Assembly: GCA_023384455.1 (NCBI GenBank)
Contig: JAHDWH010000031.1
Coordinates: forward strand, 1 to 38,508
Direction of reading: 5' to 3'
Origin: Caldilineaceae bacterium
Lineage (GTDB): Bacteria; Chloroflexota; Anaerolineae; Caldilineales; Caldilineaceae
Length of the DNA: 38,508 bases
The translations under genes and the position numbers were made by a program. The notes under the pieces are model-generated. The model was not told the DNA's origin. It made no database searches and saw only the letters and a list, made by a program, of their open reading frames with translations. Positions 29,625 to 38,508 of this stretch are shown in pieces. The number at the start of each line of letters is the position of its first letter. Position 1 is the stretch's first letter.

Positions 29625-31892
29625 TCAATCCGAAGAAGGGTCAAGAATCGGCGCGACTTCCAGTCTGGTCAGACCTACCGACAGCCAGCGGGTGTCGCTG
29701 TTACTTCCATCGGTGATATCCACCGGCCGTGCGGCATAAGCTGATCGGATCGTCAATTCGTTCCAGCCAATGGTGATTTGTTGCGCAGGCAGAACGATCT
29801 CCGCCAACCACGACTCACAGTCATCCCACATGTGAGTCGCCACCGCTGCCCCGTTGACCTCCACCTCTACTCGCTGGGGATGATTGGTATCGCAAACCGG
29901 GAAAGCTTCGATTTTGAGGCGATACGACACGCGTCGCGCCGCCATCCAGACACCACTGCCAGACGTTCCTTCTATCCAACGGCCCCATTCCTCCGCACCC
30001 GACCACCCATCCCTTGTCAGGACGTTGAAGCTGGGAGTTGGCCAGGGTGTCACCTCCAGGACGCAGATCGGATAGGGCCATGGGCTGCGTCCCGGCGGCG
30101 GATCGAAGCAGCCGCGATTCTGCAAATCGGGATTCTGTGCGGCCTCGCGCCACAGTACCTGTGCATAACCGCCCGAAACATGAAAAACAATATAGCGCAC
30201 ACCCATATAGCGCCACAACGGAGCGAATGATAAGTCGGTGAAAGGATGCGGATGTGTGGCTAACCATTGATCCAGAAATGCTACGTGCGCGGGCAGAATA
30301 CTGCCAGCCCCTGCCACAGTCGGCTGCTGATGGTACTCCGTCGCCAGCAGCGTCTGCCCGCGGTTAGGCAAGTAGAGCCGGTCTGGCTGCCACGCATCTA
30401 AATCCACGATGCCCTGCCCAGGAGTGCCGTGTTGATGCAACCAGGCAAAAGCGGGGTGTTCGGCAGGTGGAAACGGTACGCTATCCGAAGGCGGTGGAAG
30501 CAACTCGATGACCAACAGCACGGCCAACAGCCCCCGCGCCCAACCATAACGCACCCGCGCCAGACTCAATGCTGTCAGCATATACAGCCCAACGCTCGCC
30601 AGCAACGCATAGCGTGCAAAGACCCGCGCTCGCTCCCAGAACGGCACGAGGCTGCTGAGCAACAGCCCCGGCAATGGCACCGCCGTGTCGAATGGCGATG
30701 ATGGGTGCGGCGCAGCGAAAAAATCAGGTTTGAGCAGATACCCAAACCGCCAGAGAAATGTATCCAGGCCGCGTAACGCCTCCCACTGGATAACCTGGCC
30801 GTTCCATTTCAGGGTCAGCCCCAGGCTCAGAGCCAGTCCGATACCGGCGAGCATCAGGGCCGGCCACCAGCGTCGGTCACGCAACGCAGGCCGGACCGCC
30901 AGCGCCGCCATCAGGAAAGCCAAAAATCCAAAGTTGGCCTGGCCTGGCTCGTTCGTTGGCCCCCGGTAGAGGGTGCGGGCCAGACCGCCCAACCACGGAT
31001 GGGCAACGTTGGGTATCGGAAAACTATTCAGACTGGCATCCCACAATGCAACATGTGTAATGTCGTAGTAGGCTGCCTCCGCCGCGTTGCTCTCATGCAC
31101 GAAGAAGAGAAGAAACGGGATACAGAGCAGCAAGGCGACTACAGCCGGGATCAGCAGCCTGTGTATGGACACGGCGGAAAAGAATTTGCCTCTATCCGCT
31201 TTGAAAAGGGGTGCCTGTCGCGCCAGCCACCACCCGCCCAACAGCATGGCACCCATCCACAAAAAATACCAGGAACTGAGAATCATCAGCGCCCACAATA
31301 GGCCGGCCAGCGCCAACCAGGCCACGGGGTGTCGCGTCGGCGCGACCGACCGTTCCAGACTCCACAACAGCCACGCCAGCAGGCTGGTCGCAATCAGTAC
31401 ATTCATATGACCGGCGATGCGGAACCAGTGAAAGGCCCAAAAGGTATAGAGCAGCGCCGCAACGGTCGCCGGAAGCACGCCGACTTGACTGCGCACCACA
31501 GCTTGCATCCCGGCAAATGAGAGCGCCAGCGTAAACAGCGTCGCAACATTATAAGCAAACGCAGGGCCACCCAGCCAATTCAATGGCAGCAACACCAACA
31601 AGAGCGTTGGGCCGCCTGCATAAGTAGCAACGTGCCAGCCCGTCGGGTAGAAGATCAATGGATAGAAAGAAGCAGAATGTGCGCCACGCACCGCCCCGTC
31701 ATACCAGTCGGTGATCCAGAGAACTTCCAGGACATCATCGTAGGCAGGCAGATTGTGCGCCAGGTTGCCTACCCGCCAGCCCCATAGGAGCAACAGGGCG
31801 AAGGCAAGCCACGGCGTCGTCAGCCGAAAGCCGCGCCAACCTTCCATCCGACGCCACACGCGTTGTGTCTTGACAGCAATTTCCCGTATCAT
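29625..31892 (-). CDS. Large polytopic membrane protein, putative glycosyltransferase
   Basis: Start MIREIAVKTQRVWRR at 31892; PAYDDVLEVLWITDWYDGAVRGAHSASFYPLIFYPTGWHVATYAGGP; multi-TM plus C-terminal soluble domain. Confidence 0.7.
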   Translation of the reverse strand: MIREIAVKTQRVWRRMEGWRGFRLTTPWLAFALLLLWGWRVGNLAHNLPAYDDVLEVLWITDWYDGAVRGAHSASFYPLIFYPTGWHVATYAGGPTLLLVLLPLNWLGGPAFAYNVATLFTLALSFAGMQAVVRSQVGVLPATVAALLYTFWAFHWFRIAGHMNVLIATSLLAWLLWSLERSVAPTRHPVAWLALAGLLWALMILSSWYFLWMGAMLLGGWWLARQAPLFKADRGKFFSAVSIHRLLIPAVVALLLCIPFLLFFVHESNAAEAAYYDITHVALWDASLNSFPIPNVAHPWLGGLARTLYRGPTNEPGQANFGFLAFLMAALAVRPALRDRRWWPALMLAGIGLALSLGLTLKWNGQVIQWEALRGLDTFLWRFGYLLKPDFFAAPHPSSPFDTAVPLPGLLLSSLVPFWERARVFARYALLASVGLYMLTALSLARVRYGWARGLLAVLLVIELLPPPSDSVPFPPAEHPAFAWLHQHGTPGQGIVDLDAWQPDRLYLPNRGQTLLATEYHQQPTVAGAGSILPAHVAFLDQWLATHPHPFTDLSFAPLWRYMGVRYIVFHVSGGYAQVLWREAAQNPDLQNRGCFDPPPGRSPWPYPICVLEVTPWPTPSFNVLTRDGWSGAEEWGRWIEGTSGSGVWMAARRVSYRLKIEAFPVCDTNHPQRVEVEVNGAAVATHMWDDCESWLAEIVLPAQQITIGWNELTIRSAYAARPVDITDGSNSDTRWLSVGLTRLEVAPILDPSSD

Positions 31893-32530
31893 CGAATCGC
31901 GACCTCGGCCTGATAGGTGTGTGGTTGTGCGCCGTATCATCAGCGATGACCGGCACGAATTGGTGGTCGCTGCCATCATAGACGCCGATGCGAGGCGTCT
32001 GGATTGTCAGGGGCAGGGATGGGCGAGGCTGTTGGCCGCCAGGCCAGCCCAACACCAACCGGTCACCAGACGAACCAGACGGAATGTGTCCAGAAAGACC
32101 GTCAGCAATCCCCCGCCAATCGACATGCGCCAGCCCGATGGGTGGGCCAATCCCAGACGCGCCAGCAGGTCTATGCCGTAATAGGACAAGGGCGGCTGAA
32201 AGGTAAAAAGCGGGCTGCCCAGCCTTACGTACAGAAACTGCACCCAACGTGGATAGACCAAACCGTCGTACCTGTTCAGCCACCCCACCCTGCCCCACTC
32301 CATTCCAGGGAGGGAGGTGGAGCGATTCCTCCCCCACAGTGGGGGAGGTTGGGAGGGGGTGAGCAGTTACAAACTGTCAGAGACTGCGCCAGAGAAGACG
32401 CCGCCGCGACGGCACACATTCCCCGCGGCAGCGTGGGCATACGCGCCCAAATTGAAAGTCAGTGCAGTTGCTACGGCCACGATGACACGAGCGCCAATAG
32501 CAGAATCCAGCGGCTCTTGTTCAGGAGATC
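31889..32530 (-). pseudogene. Degraded composite remnant of a PTPS-related membrane protein gene
   Basis: Frames contain LNKSRWILLLALV, VATALTFNLGAYAHAAAGNV, VFSGAVSD, DGLVYPRWVQFLYVRLGSPLFTFQPPLSYYGIDLLARLGLAHPSGWRMSIGGGLLTVFLDTFRLVRLVT, then LTIQTPRIGVYDGSDHQFVPVIADDTAHNHT/YQAEVAIR-stop; frames change repeatedly and the middle ~600 aa are missing. Confidence 0.85.
32259..32378. mobile_element. MITE/REP-like element, copy A, inserted in the pseudogene
   Basis: TIRs gtacctgttca (32268-32278) and tgagcagttac (32360-32370), 9/11; direct repeats caaaccgtc (32259-32267) and caaactgtc (32370-32378); internal hairpin cctcccccacagtgggggagg. Confidence 0.8.
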
Positions 32531-32586
32531 AGAGGGCAAGGCATCTAATGTCGTTTTTTTTACCGTAGAGGGTAAGGCGAAAATCT

Positions 32587-34911
32587 CTACTCCACAGTAA
32601 TTGAAGGCAAAAGGACAGAACGCCACAACTCGCGCATAGGCGGTGTAATGGATTCGTCCAAGGGATCGAGCTGTTCGCCAGTTTCAGAATTGAACCAGCC
32701 GACTTCCAGAAAGTATTCTCCCGCCGGCATATCTGCGGGCAGCCTAACACGAAATTCGTCCCGATATAGCTTTCCAGGCAAGAATTCTCCAAAAGGCAGT
32801 CCGCCCGGTGTCACATGATCCTCCTGTGCCCAGATGTCGCTGCCGGTGCGGGGATTTACCGCCTGCTCCGGCTGATTGTTGCGAATGTGTACAAAACTCT
32901 TGAGCCTCTGAAGGCTATCGGCCTCCCCTCGCCAGAAGAGGGAGAGACGCAGACTCCCGCCGGGCTGGGCCTGATAGGTGGGCACACGATAACCGACCAG
33001 CGAAGGCCCCCCGGCGAAGGCTACGTCCACCGTCACATCCGCCCCGCAGACAACCTGCGCTGTGGACTGACAGCGGAAAAGCGTAGTGGACGGATCGAGT
33101 ACAACCCACTTCAGCCCCAGAAAGAGGGCCAGCCCAACCAACAGCCAGACCGACGGCAAGGCTTCCCCTTCGGCTTCTTTGGGTCGGGGGGAGGACGTTT
33201 TACCCCTGTCCCGGATTCCAATGACCGCCAGACTCAGGGCAATCACCCCGCTCAGCGCCAATCCCCACCACTGCCATCTATTGCGGCTGTAGCGCAGGTT
33301 CAGATTATGGCGACCCGCGCCAATATCCAACTGCGCGTAACCCGTCCCAGCCTGCGGACGGATCGTTACCGGCTGCCCGTCCAAAAAGGCTTTCCAGTGG
33401 GGATAGTAGAGCAGATAGAGGGTAATCGTCTCCGGCTGTGCGCTCTCCAGCGCCAGCGCCCAGCTACTGCTGCCGACCTGGGCAGAGAGAAGCTGCACCC
33501 CTGCCGGTGGGTGGGCCAGAGGGCGCTGTGCCGGATCAAAGTCCTGACCCAATTCGGCCATCACTGCTTCGTCAAAGGGATCGTCGCGCCAGCGGGGCAA
33601 AAATTCGCCGAAAGCTGTCAGGGCGCTGCCCGACGCCCGCCACTCGATGGCCCGTACATCTTCCCAAGTCAGGCTGTTTTCAAAGTCACCAAAGCGGTGT
33701 TGCAGATTTACATAGAGGGAGGGCAGGGCCGCAAGCAACAGCAGGCCGCTGATCAAAAGGCTGGCGCTTCTCTGCCAGCGGGCCGCAAGCAGAGCGACAA
33801 CCCCGCCCACGGCCATCGACGCGGCCAGGGCCTGCACCCCCATCAACCGGGTGCGGTATTGTACCCGATGCAAAATCGGATCGAACAGTTGCCAGATGAG
33901 GTTCGAGTATTCTGTAAAGAGCCAAAAGAGCATCAGCCCGACAGCGGTTGCCAGACCCAGAAGTACGGCCAGCCGCCAACGCCGTTGGCGCAATGCGTAG
34001 AGCGTAGCTGGCAACCCCAACCCCAGGAGTAGGGTGTGCAGCAGACCCACCCGATCCCCCAGATTGTTGTTGCCGGTTTGCGTGTCATAGACAGCCGGCA
34101 AGGCCAGCAGCCGCTCCACAGGAATCGGATTGTCCAGGGGTATGGCACTCGTATCGCTGAAATCCCGATCGATATGCACATAACTCTGTTCGCTGATCAG
34201 CGGCAGCCAGAGAAAGCTCATCAGCAGACCGCCCGCCAGCAGGGCCAACAGCGGTGCGGGTGTGCGCCAACGCCAACCCGCGACCAAAGCCACCAGCAAC
34301 GCTACGGGGGCCAGCATCAGCGGGGCCAGCACGTGCATTCCGATACTGGCCGCCCACAGCAGGCTGGCGACGACAAAGCGTTTGCCGGTCGGGGATTGGG
34401 CCAGCCGCAGCAGACCCCACAGCACCCACGGGTAGAGAAACATTCCAAAGGTTTCGTTGGATCCCCGTTCCAGCGCGTTGCGCAGCACATAGGGCGCGTA
34501 GAGATAGGCGGTGGCCCCGGCCAGGGCTGCCCAACGCCTCCCTGTGACCCAATGAAGCAGCGCGTACGCGCCCAGAAAAGCCGCCAATAGCCCGCCGCCA
34601 ATCAACACCCGCCAGCCCAGTGGATGGGCCAACCCCAACCGGGCGAGCAGGTCCATTGCGTAGTAGGGCAAAGGGGGTTGAAATGTAAAGAGAGGGCTGC
34701 CCAGCCCCAGGTGCAGGGATTGCACCCAGACAGGCAAAAGGTTGCCCTCGTCTATTGCGTTCGAAAAGAGCAATCCCCGGGGGATATGTTCGGCTGCGGC
34801 GTCGTGAGCAAACGCGCCCAGATTGATCAGGAAAGCCGTAGAGACAGCGGCTGCTGACACAAGCAGAAGCAGCAGAAGCCAGCGGCTCTTACTCAGCGGA
34901 AAGTGGGCCAT
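32587..34911 (-). CDS. PTPS-related (PF10131-like) large membrane protein, paralog 2
   Basis: 774 aa; closely similar to 27177-29546 along its full length (LGAFAHDAAAEHIPRGLLFSNAIDEGNLLPVWVQSLHLGLGSPLFTFQPPLPYYAMDLLARLGLAHPLGW ... MRELWRSVLLPSITVE). Confidence 0.82.
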   Translation of the reverse strand: MAHFPLSKSRWLLLLLLVSAAAVSTAFLINLGAFAHDAAAEHIPRGLLFSNAIDEGNLLPVWVQSLHLGLGSPLFTFQPPLPYYAMDLLARLGLAHPLGWRVLIGGGLLAAFLGAYALLHWVTGRRWAALAGATAYLYAPYVLRNALERGSNETFGMFLYPWVLWGLLRLAQSPTGKRFVVASLLWAASIGMHVLAPLMLAPVALLVALVAGWRWRTPAPLLALLAGGLLMSFLWLPLISEQSYVHIDRDFSDTSAIPLDNPIPVERLLALPAVYDTQTGNNNLGDRVGLLHTLLLGLGLPATLYALRQRRWRLAVLLGLATAVGLMLFWLFTEYSNLIWQLFDPILHRVQYRTRLMGVQALAASMAVGGVVALLAARWQRSASLLISGLLLLAALPSLYVNLQHRFGDFENSLTWEDVRAIEWRASGSALTAFGEFLPRWRDDPFDEAVMAELGQDFDPAQRPLAHPPAGVQLLSAQVGSSSWALALESAQPETITLYLLYYPHWKAFLDGQPVTIRPQAGTGYAQLDIGAGRHNLNLRYSRNRWQWWGLALSGVIALSLAVIGIRDRGKTSSPRPKEAEGEALPSVWLLVGLALFLGLKWVVLDPSTTLFRCQSTAQVVCGADVTVDVAFAGGPSLVGYRVPTYQAQPGGSLRLSLFWRGEADSLQRLKSFVHIRNNQPEQAVNPRTGSDIWAQEDHVTPGGLPFGEFLPGKLYRDEFRVRLPADMPAGEYFLEVGWFNSETGEQLDPLDESITPPMRELWRSVLLPSITVE

Positions 34912-34986
34912 TTTTCATCCCTTTTGCAGATCAGTTCCTCATGCGCGGTTGTGCGCTACGGACAATGAAAAGCGGACGCCGTCCTT

Positions 34987-35038
34987 TGTAACCCGCACTG
35001 TTCGTGCGGGCTGGCGCAAGCTGACAGCTTGCGTTACA
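34987..35038. repeat. Double-hairpin element with outer TGTAAC/GTTACA inverted ends
   Basis: CCCGCAC-tgttc-GTGCGGG (34992-35010), CGCAAGCTG-a-CAGCTTGCG (35015-35033), outer TGTAAC (34987) and GTTACA (35033-35038). Confidence 0.8.
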
Positions 35039-35140
35039 GGCTATTTGCAGGGCAGTTCCATTGCGTCCATCTCTTTCGTATATCATACAAAGCGCGCTTT
35101 GCGGAAATTGATGCGGGTCGGGGAAATGGCAAATTCCGCA

Positions 35141-37417
35141 CTACACATCCCGCCGCCGACGGTAGAGGAGCGTCAGAACAACCATTGCCAGGGATCCACC
35201 GCTGATGACCAGCCCCCAGGTCAGCGTCTCCGGCCAATAGACCAGATCAAAAGTCAGGTTTCCGGCAGGAATGGGCAAGGCAAGCAGCGTCAGATGGGCG
35301 CGCAGGACGGGAATTGGAGACTGGGGAGTTGGAAATGGGGAATCCACCCGCCAGCCGGGCATCCAGTTTTCCGCGATCAGCAGGAGGCCGCCCGGGTTGT
35401 CGACCACAGAAATGCGTTTGCGGTTGGGCGCAATCTGGGAAAAATAGATGGTGGGATGCGGAGATGGCGGGGTATCGGTCAGTGACGCCCATTGGCTGAA
35501 TTCGGGTGGGAGCAGGGCTGTCTGGGACAGATCGAAGTTGTGATCGGCCAGGAGGGCCAGGGCGGCTGTGTCATCGACAATCTGCGCCTCTTGCACCAGC
35601 CAAATCCGGGGATTCGTGTCGGTCAGCCGGTGTAGAAAGGTGGTGTCCGTGGCCTGGGGAAATTCGGCCAGCAGCTCGGATGGCACAAAAAGTCCGTGCC
35701 GCCAGGTGAGAACCGTCTGTACACCCAATAGCCGCCACATACGGTCCAGGGGGAAGTTGTCGAAAAGCGCGGCGAATCGGGCCAGGCGCAGGGGGCTGCT
35801 GCCCCAGACATCTTCCACCTCTACCGACATACCGTAATCCTCATAGACCCGATATTCGTTATAGACCCGCCCACTCTCCACGGCTGCCTGCACCGCGGTC
35901 ACCTCCGGGGCCAAAATCGTCTTGCGGGCCGGGCCAAAATCGCTCACATTTGTTCCCCCGTTGACCCAAAAGAGAACGCCTACCCCCAGCCCGATCAAAG
36001 CCCAGCCCTGGCGATCTTCCCACTCCTTTTGCCAAAGCAGCCAACCGCCGGCCAACGCCACCAGCCCAGCCAGCGCCAGGGCCGACCAGACCCCCTGCTC
36101 CGCCAGACTTCGACCAGTTGCTTGCCAGGAGATTCCAAAAATCAGCCCCCCAGCCCCCACGCCAGCGACCAGAAGTATACCCGCCACCCGCCGCGCCCGG
36201 GGGGAGAGCTGCGGCAGAGCGGCCATCCCATAGCCGGCCAGCCCACACAGGCCAAAAGCCACCAGATAGGCCGCCCGCTCCTGCCCCCGAAAGAGATTCC
36301 AGCCCGGTGCGTAGCGGTAGAACAGGGGGTAGAGAAAGCTGTGTTCGCCGTAGGAGAGGAGCAGGGCCAGGAGGGCGAGGAGGGGGGAAAACAGAAATAG
36401 TGAATGGTGAATAGCGAATTGTGAATTGTGAAGGGGGCGTAGGTGGGAGAGGCCGAGCAGGGCCAGGAAGAGGCCGGGGAGACCGATGAAAAGGGGAGAA
36501 AATTGGGTGAGCAGACCGGGGAAGAGCATCTGCCAGGTGTCGCGGATGGGGAAACCGCCGCTGACAAAGGCGTACTCCAAGCTGGCGCGTACGCTCAGTC
36601 GGGTGAACTCCAGGCTGGGGAGAAGTTGCGCGGCAGAGAAGGCCAGGGTAAGCAGCCCAACGCAAAGAAAGCGAAAAGCGAGGCGGAGGGACGAATGGGA
36701 TGGTGGAGGAGTATCCGAATCCTCCCCCCAATCTGCACCGCCTCGCCCCCTTGTAAAGTCTCGGAACAGCAGAAAGCCCATCCAACCGATAACCGCGTAA
36801 CTCAGGTGCAGAAATGTCTGGGGATGGCCGGCCAAAAAGGCCGTCGCCCAGGCCAGGGACGCCCCCACCCACCAGCGCCAGCGAGTCGGTCTATCCGTCC
36901 CCGCCAGGAGCAGCCAGAGGATAAGGGGCAGCCAGATGGCTGTGCGCAAAATCGCCAATTGCAGGGGCGGGTAACCGGTCAGATAGCCGGAAAGGGCAAA
37001 GAACGCGCCCGCGGCATAGGCGGCCTGCGAACTTCTGGTCAGACGCAGGAGCAACAGATGGATGAAGAAACCAGCCAGTGCGATGTGTAGCGCCGCCTCT
37101 ATCTGCAAAAAATAGAGCCGGGCTGCCGGGCTGGAGAAGGGCAGGGTCAGCAGCAGCAGCAGATCGCCCACGGGATAGAAGACGCCCGCCTGGATATCTG
37201 CCAGAAAGGGATGGCCGCCGTAGGTGTAGGGATTCCAGACCGGCAGCCAGCGCCCGGCCAGCCATTCGCTCTGCTGGAAAAGGCTGAAGGGCAGGAAGTG
37301 GTGGCTGAAATCCCCGTCCGGAAAGGTGCGCACCCCCAACAAAAAGGGTGCATAAAAGAGGGCTGCCAGCAGGCAGTAGAGGGCGAAGATGCGAACGGTC
37401 ACTCTGCCAGAGGTCAT
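35141..37417 (-). CDS. YfhO-like large membrane protein
   Basis: 758 aa; GVRTFPDGDFSHHFLPFSLFQQSEWLAGRWLPVWNPYTYGGHPFLADIQAGVFYP, typical of YfhO/bacterial membrane glycosylation-related proteins. Confidence 0.8.
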   Translation of the reverse strand: MTSGRVTVRIFALYCLLAALFYAPFLLGVRTFPDGDFSHHFLPFSLFQQSEWLAGRWLPVWNPYTYGGHPFLADIQAGVFYPVGDLLLLLTLPFSSPAARLYFLQIEAALHIALAGFFIHLLLLRLTRSSQAAYAAGAFFALSGYLTGYPPLQLAILRTAIWLPLILWLLLAGTDRPTRWRWWVGASLAWATAFLAGHPQTFLHLSYAVIGWMGFLLFRDFTRGRGGADWGEDSDTPPPSHSSLRLAFRFLCVGLLTLAFSAAQLLPSLEFTRLSVRASLEYAFVSGGFPIRDTWQMLFPGLLTQFSPLFIGLPGLFLALLGLSHLRPLHNSQFAIHHSLFLFSPLLALLALLLSYGEHSFLYPLFYRYAPGWNLFRGQERAAYLVAFGLCGLAGYGMAALPQLSPRARRVAGILLVAGVGAGGLIFGISWQATGRSLAEQGVWSALALAGLVALAGGWLLWQKEWEDRQGWALIGLGVGVLFWVNGGTNVSDFGPARKTILAPEVTAVQAAVESGRVYNEYRVYEDYGMSVEVEDVWGSSPLRLARFAALFDNFPLDRMWRLLGVQTVLTWRHGLFVPSELLAEFPQATDTTFLHRLTDTNPRIWLVQEAQIVDDTAALALLADHNFDLSQTALLPPEFSQWASLTDTPPSPHPTIYFSQIAPNRKRISVVDNPGGLLLIAENWMPGWRVDSPFPTPQSPIPVLRAHLTLLALPIPAGNLTFDLVYWPETLTWGLVISGGSLAMVVLTLLYRRRRDV

Positions 37418-37423
37418 CTGATC

Positions 37424-38158
37424 CTATTTCCGAAAGCCCAATCCCCGCTCTTTCAGGCTGACAAAGCGGCTGCGGGTGACAATCAGGTGGTCCAGCACGT
37501 CGATATTGAGCAGTTGGCCTGCTTCTACAATCTTCTCCGTCACCCGCACATCCTCCGGGCTGGGGGTGGGGTCGCCGCTGGGATGGTTATGCACGATAAT
37601 CATCGACGCACTGTTGGCCCGAATCGCTTCCCGAAAAATTTCGCCCACCCGTACTACCGCCGTATTCAGACTTCCCGAATAGACGGTAATGATACGTTGC
37701 ACCCGGTTCTTCGTGTCCAGAAGGACGGTGCGCAACTGCTCCCGCTCCAGCAGACCCATTTCCAGCATCAACAGATTCGCCACATCCGCGGGGCTGTGAA
37801 TCTGGGCCTGCTCCTCGGGCGCGGCCAGCAGCAGACGGCGGCCCAACTCCAGGGCCGCTTTGATTTGGGTCGTCTTGGCCATGCCCAGGCCGTGGGTCTG
37901 GCAAAGCTCCTCGTGGCTGGCCAGGGCCAGACCGGTGATGCCCCGGTATTGGATGAGCAGCCGCTCGGCCATACGGATCACATTTTCGCCTTTGCCCCCC
38001 GTGCGCAAAATAATCGCCAGCAGCTCCGCCGTACTCAGCGCATTGGCCCCGGCATAGGCCATCCGCTCCCGGGGGCGTAAATTCTCCGGCAGCTCTTTGA
38101 TGGTGGGGCTGTATTCAGTGACAGGGCGGCTGGCAGTGGAGTCATCGGTTGTTGGCAT
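37424..38158 (-). CDS. radC: RadC/JAB-domain DNA repair family protein
   Basis: [99 protein letters not shown] (HxHxxxDP-like JAB motif). Confidence 0.97.
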   Translation of the reverse strand: MPTTDDSTASRPVTEYSPTIKELPENLRPRERMAYAGANALSTAELLAIILRTGGKGENVIRMAERLLIQYRGITGLALASHEELCQTHGLGMAKTTQIKAALELGRRLLLAAPEEQAQIHSPADVANLLMLEMGLLEREQLRTVLLDTKNRVQRIITVYSGSLNTAVVRVGEIFREAIRANSASMIIVHNHPSGDPTPSPEDVRVTEKIVEAGQLLNIDVLDHLIVTRSRFVSLKERGLGFRK

Positions 38159-38285
38159 GACAGATTCCCTGGAAAATGGAGAGTGGAATGGGGAAGGACG
38201 TTTTGGAGTCGACGACGGGGCCAAAGCGAGTGTCACTACTCTTTCGTAACTGCTTAGGGCTTGTCAAAGAATAACTTCCCGTTTT

Positions 38286-38508
38286 GGTGCGTCGCACTGT
38301 CCAGATGAGGTTGCGGACTAGAGTCATTTCGTGGACAGTGCGACGCACCGGACGAGTCCCGTTTTGGTGCGTCGCACTGTCCAGATGAGGTTGCGGACTA
38401 GAGTCATTTCGTGGACAGTGCGACGCTCTCGCCACACAATTTTTGCGTAACTGTCCATCCGGTGCGTCGCACTGTCCAGATGAGGTTGCGGACTAGAGTC
38501 ATTTCGTG
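38286..38508. repeat. Array of three 64-bp hairpin repeats (third truncated by window end)
   Basis: GGTGCGTCGCACTGTCC - 30-nt loop AGATGAGGTTGCGGACTAGAGTCATTTCGT - GGACAGTGCGACGCACC at 38286-38349; copies at 38366-38426 and 38461-38508; loop is identical where visible. Confidence 0.95.

Noticed and set aside
32815-34032. 405-aa plus-strand ORF opposite PTPS-related paralog 2
   Set aside because: Antisense shadow ORF; composition typical of reverse-strand translation.
37211-38080. 289-aa plus-strand ORF opposite radC and the YfhO-like 5' end
   Set aside because: Antisense shadow of radC.
38142-38435. 97-aa minus-strand ORF
   Set aside because: Translation of the hairpin repeats themselves (VRRTVHEMTLVRNLIWTVRRT); no evidence of coding.
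38286-38508. CRISPR array
   Set aside because: Repeat unit is a 64-bp long-armed palindrome with very short, unequal gaps (about 16-34 bp) and no cas genes; not CRISPR-like.

Overview
GC-rich bacterial chromosomal window; gene content and style suggest Chloroflexota (Caldilineae/Anaerolineae-like), which is inference only. Most genes are on the minus strand. Identifiable genes include a DegT aminotransferase, a glutaredoxin-like protein, an Rpn/PD-(D/E)XK protein, a LarA-like DUF2088 protein, an MDR dehydrogenase, a DUF5060/DUF4038 glycosidase, a GT2, guaA, an ArsR/DUF2087 regulator, a PIN toxin-antitoxin pair, a beta-lactamase-like serine hydrolase, an SMP-30 protein, a TumE-like module with an apparently frameshifted toxin, Nif3, a D-cysteine desulfhydrase-like enzyme, two type II restriction-modification pairs with C5 methyltransferases, lipA, a STAS protein, an O-antigen ligase-like protein, a ~13 kb block of giant membrane glycosyltransferase/PTPS-related/YfhO-like proteins, and radC. 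The strongest unexplained signal is a set of short, non-coding, inverted-repeat elements. Two have convincing hallmarks of insertion (terminal inverted repeats plus target duplications): 24253-24400, immediately upstream of a methyltransferase, and 32259-32378, inside a decaying PTPS-related paralog. A relative of the second abuts the orphan 3' tail of an ABC permease (12806-12990). Related repeat 'phrases' appear in-frame inside the large membrane proteins. The window ends in an array of 64-bp perfect-arm hairpins. All family assignments are by eye; no searches were run.
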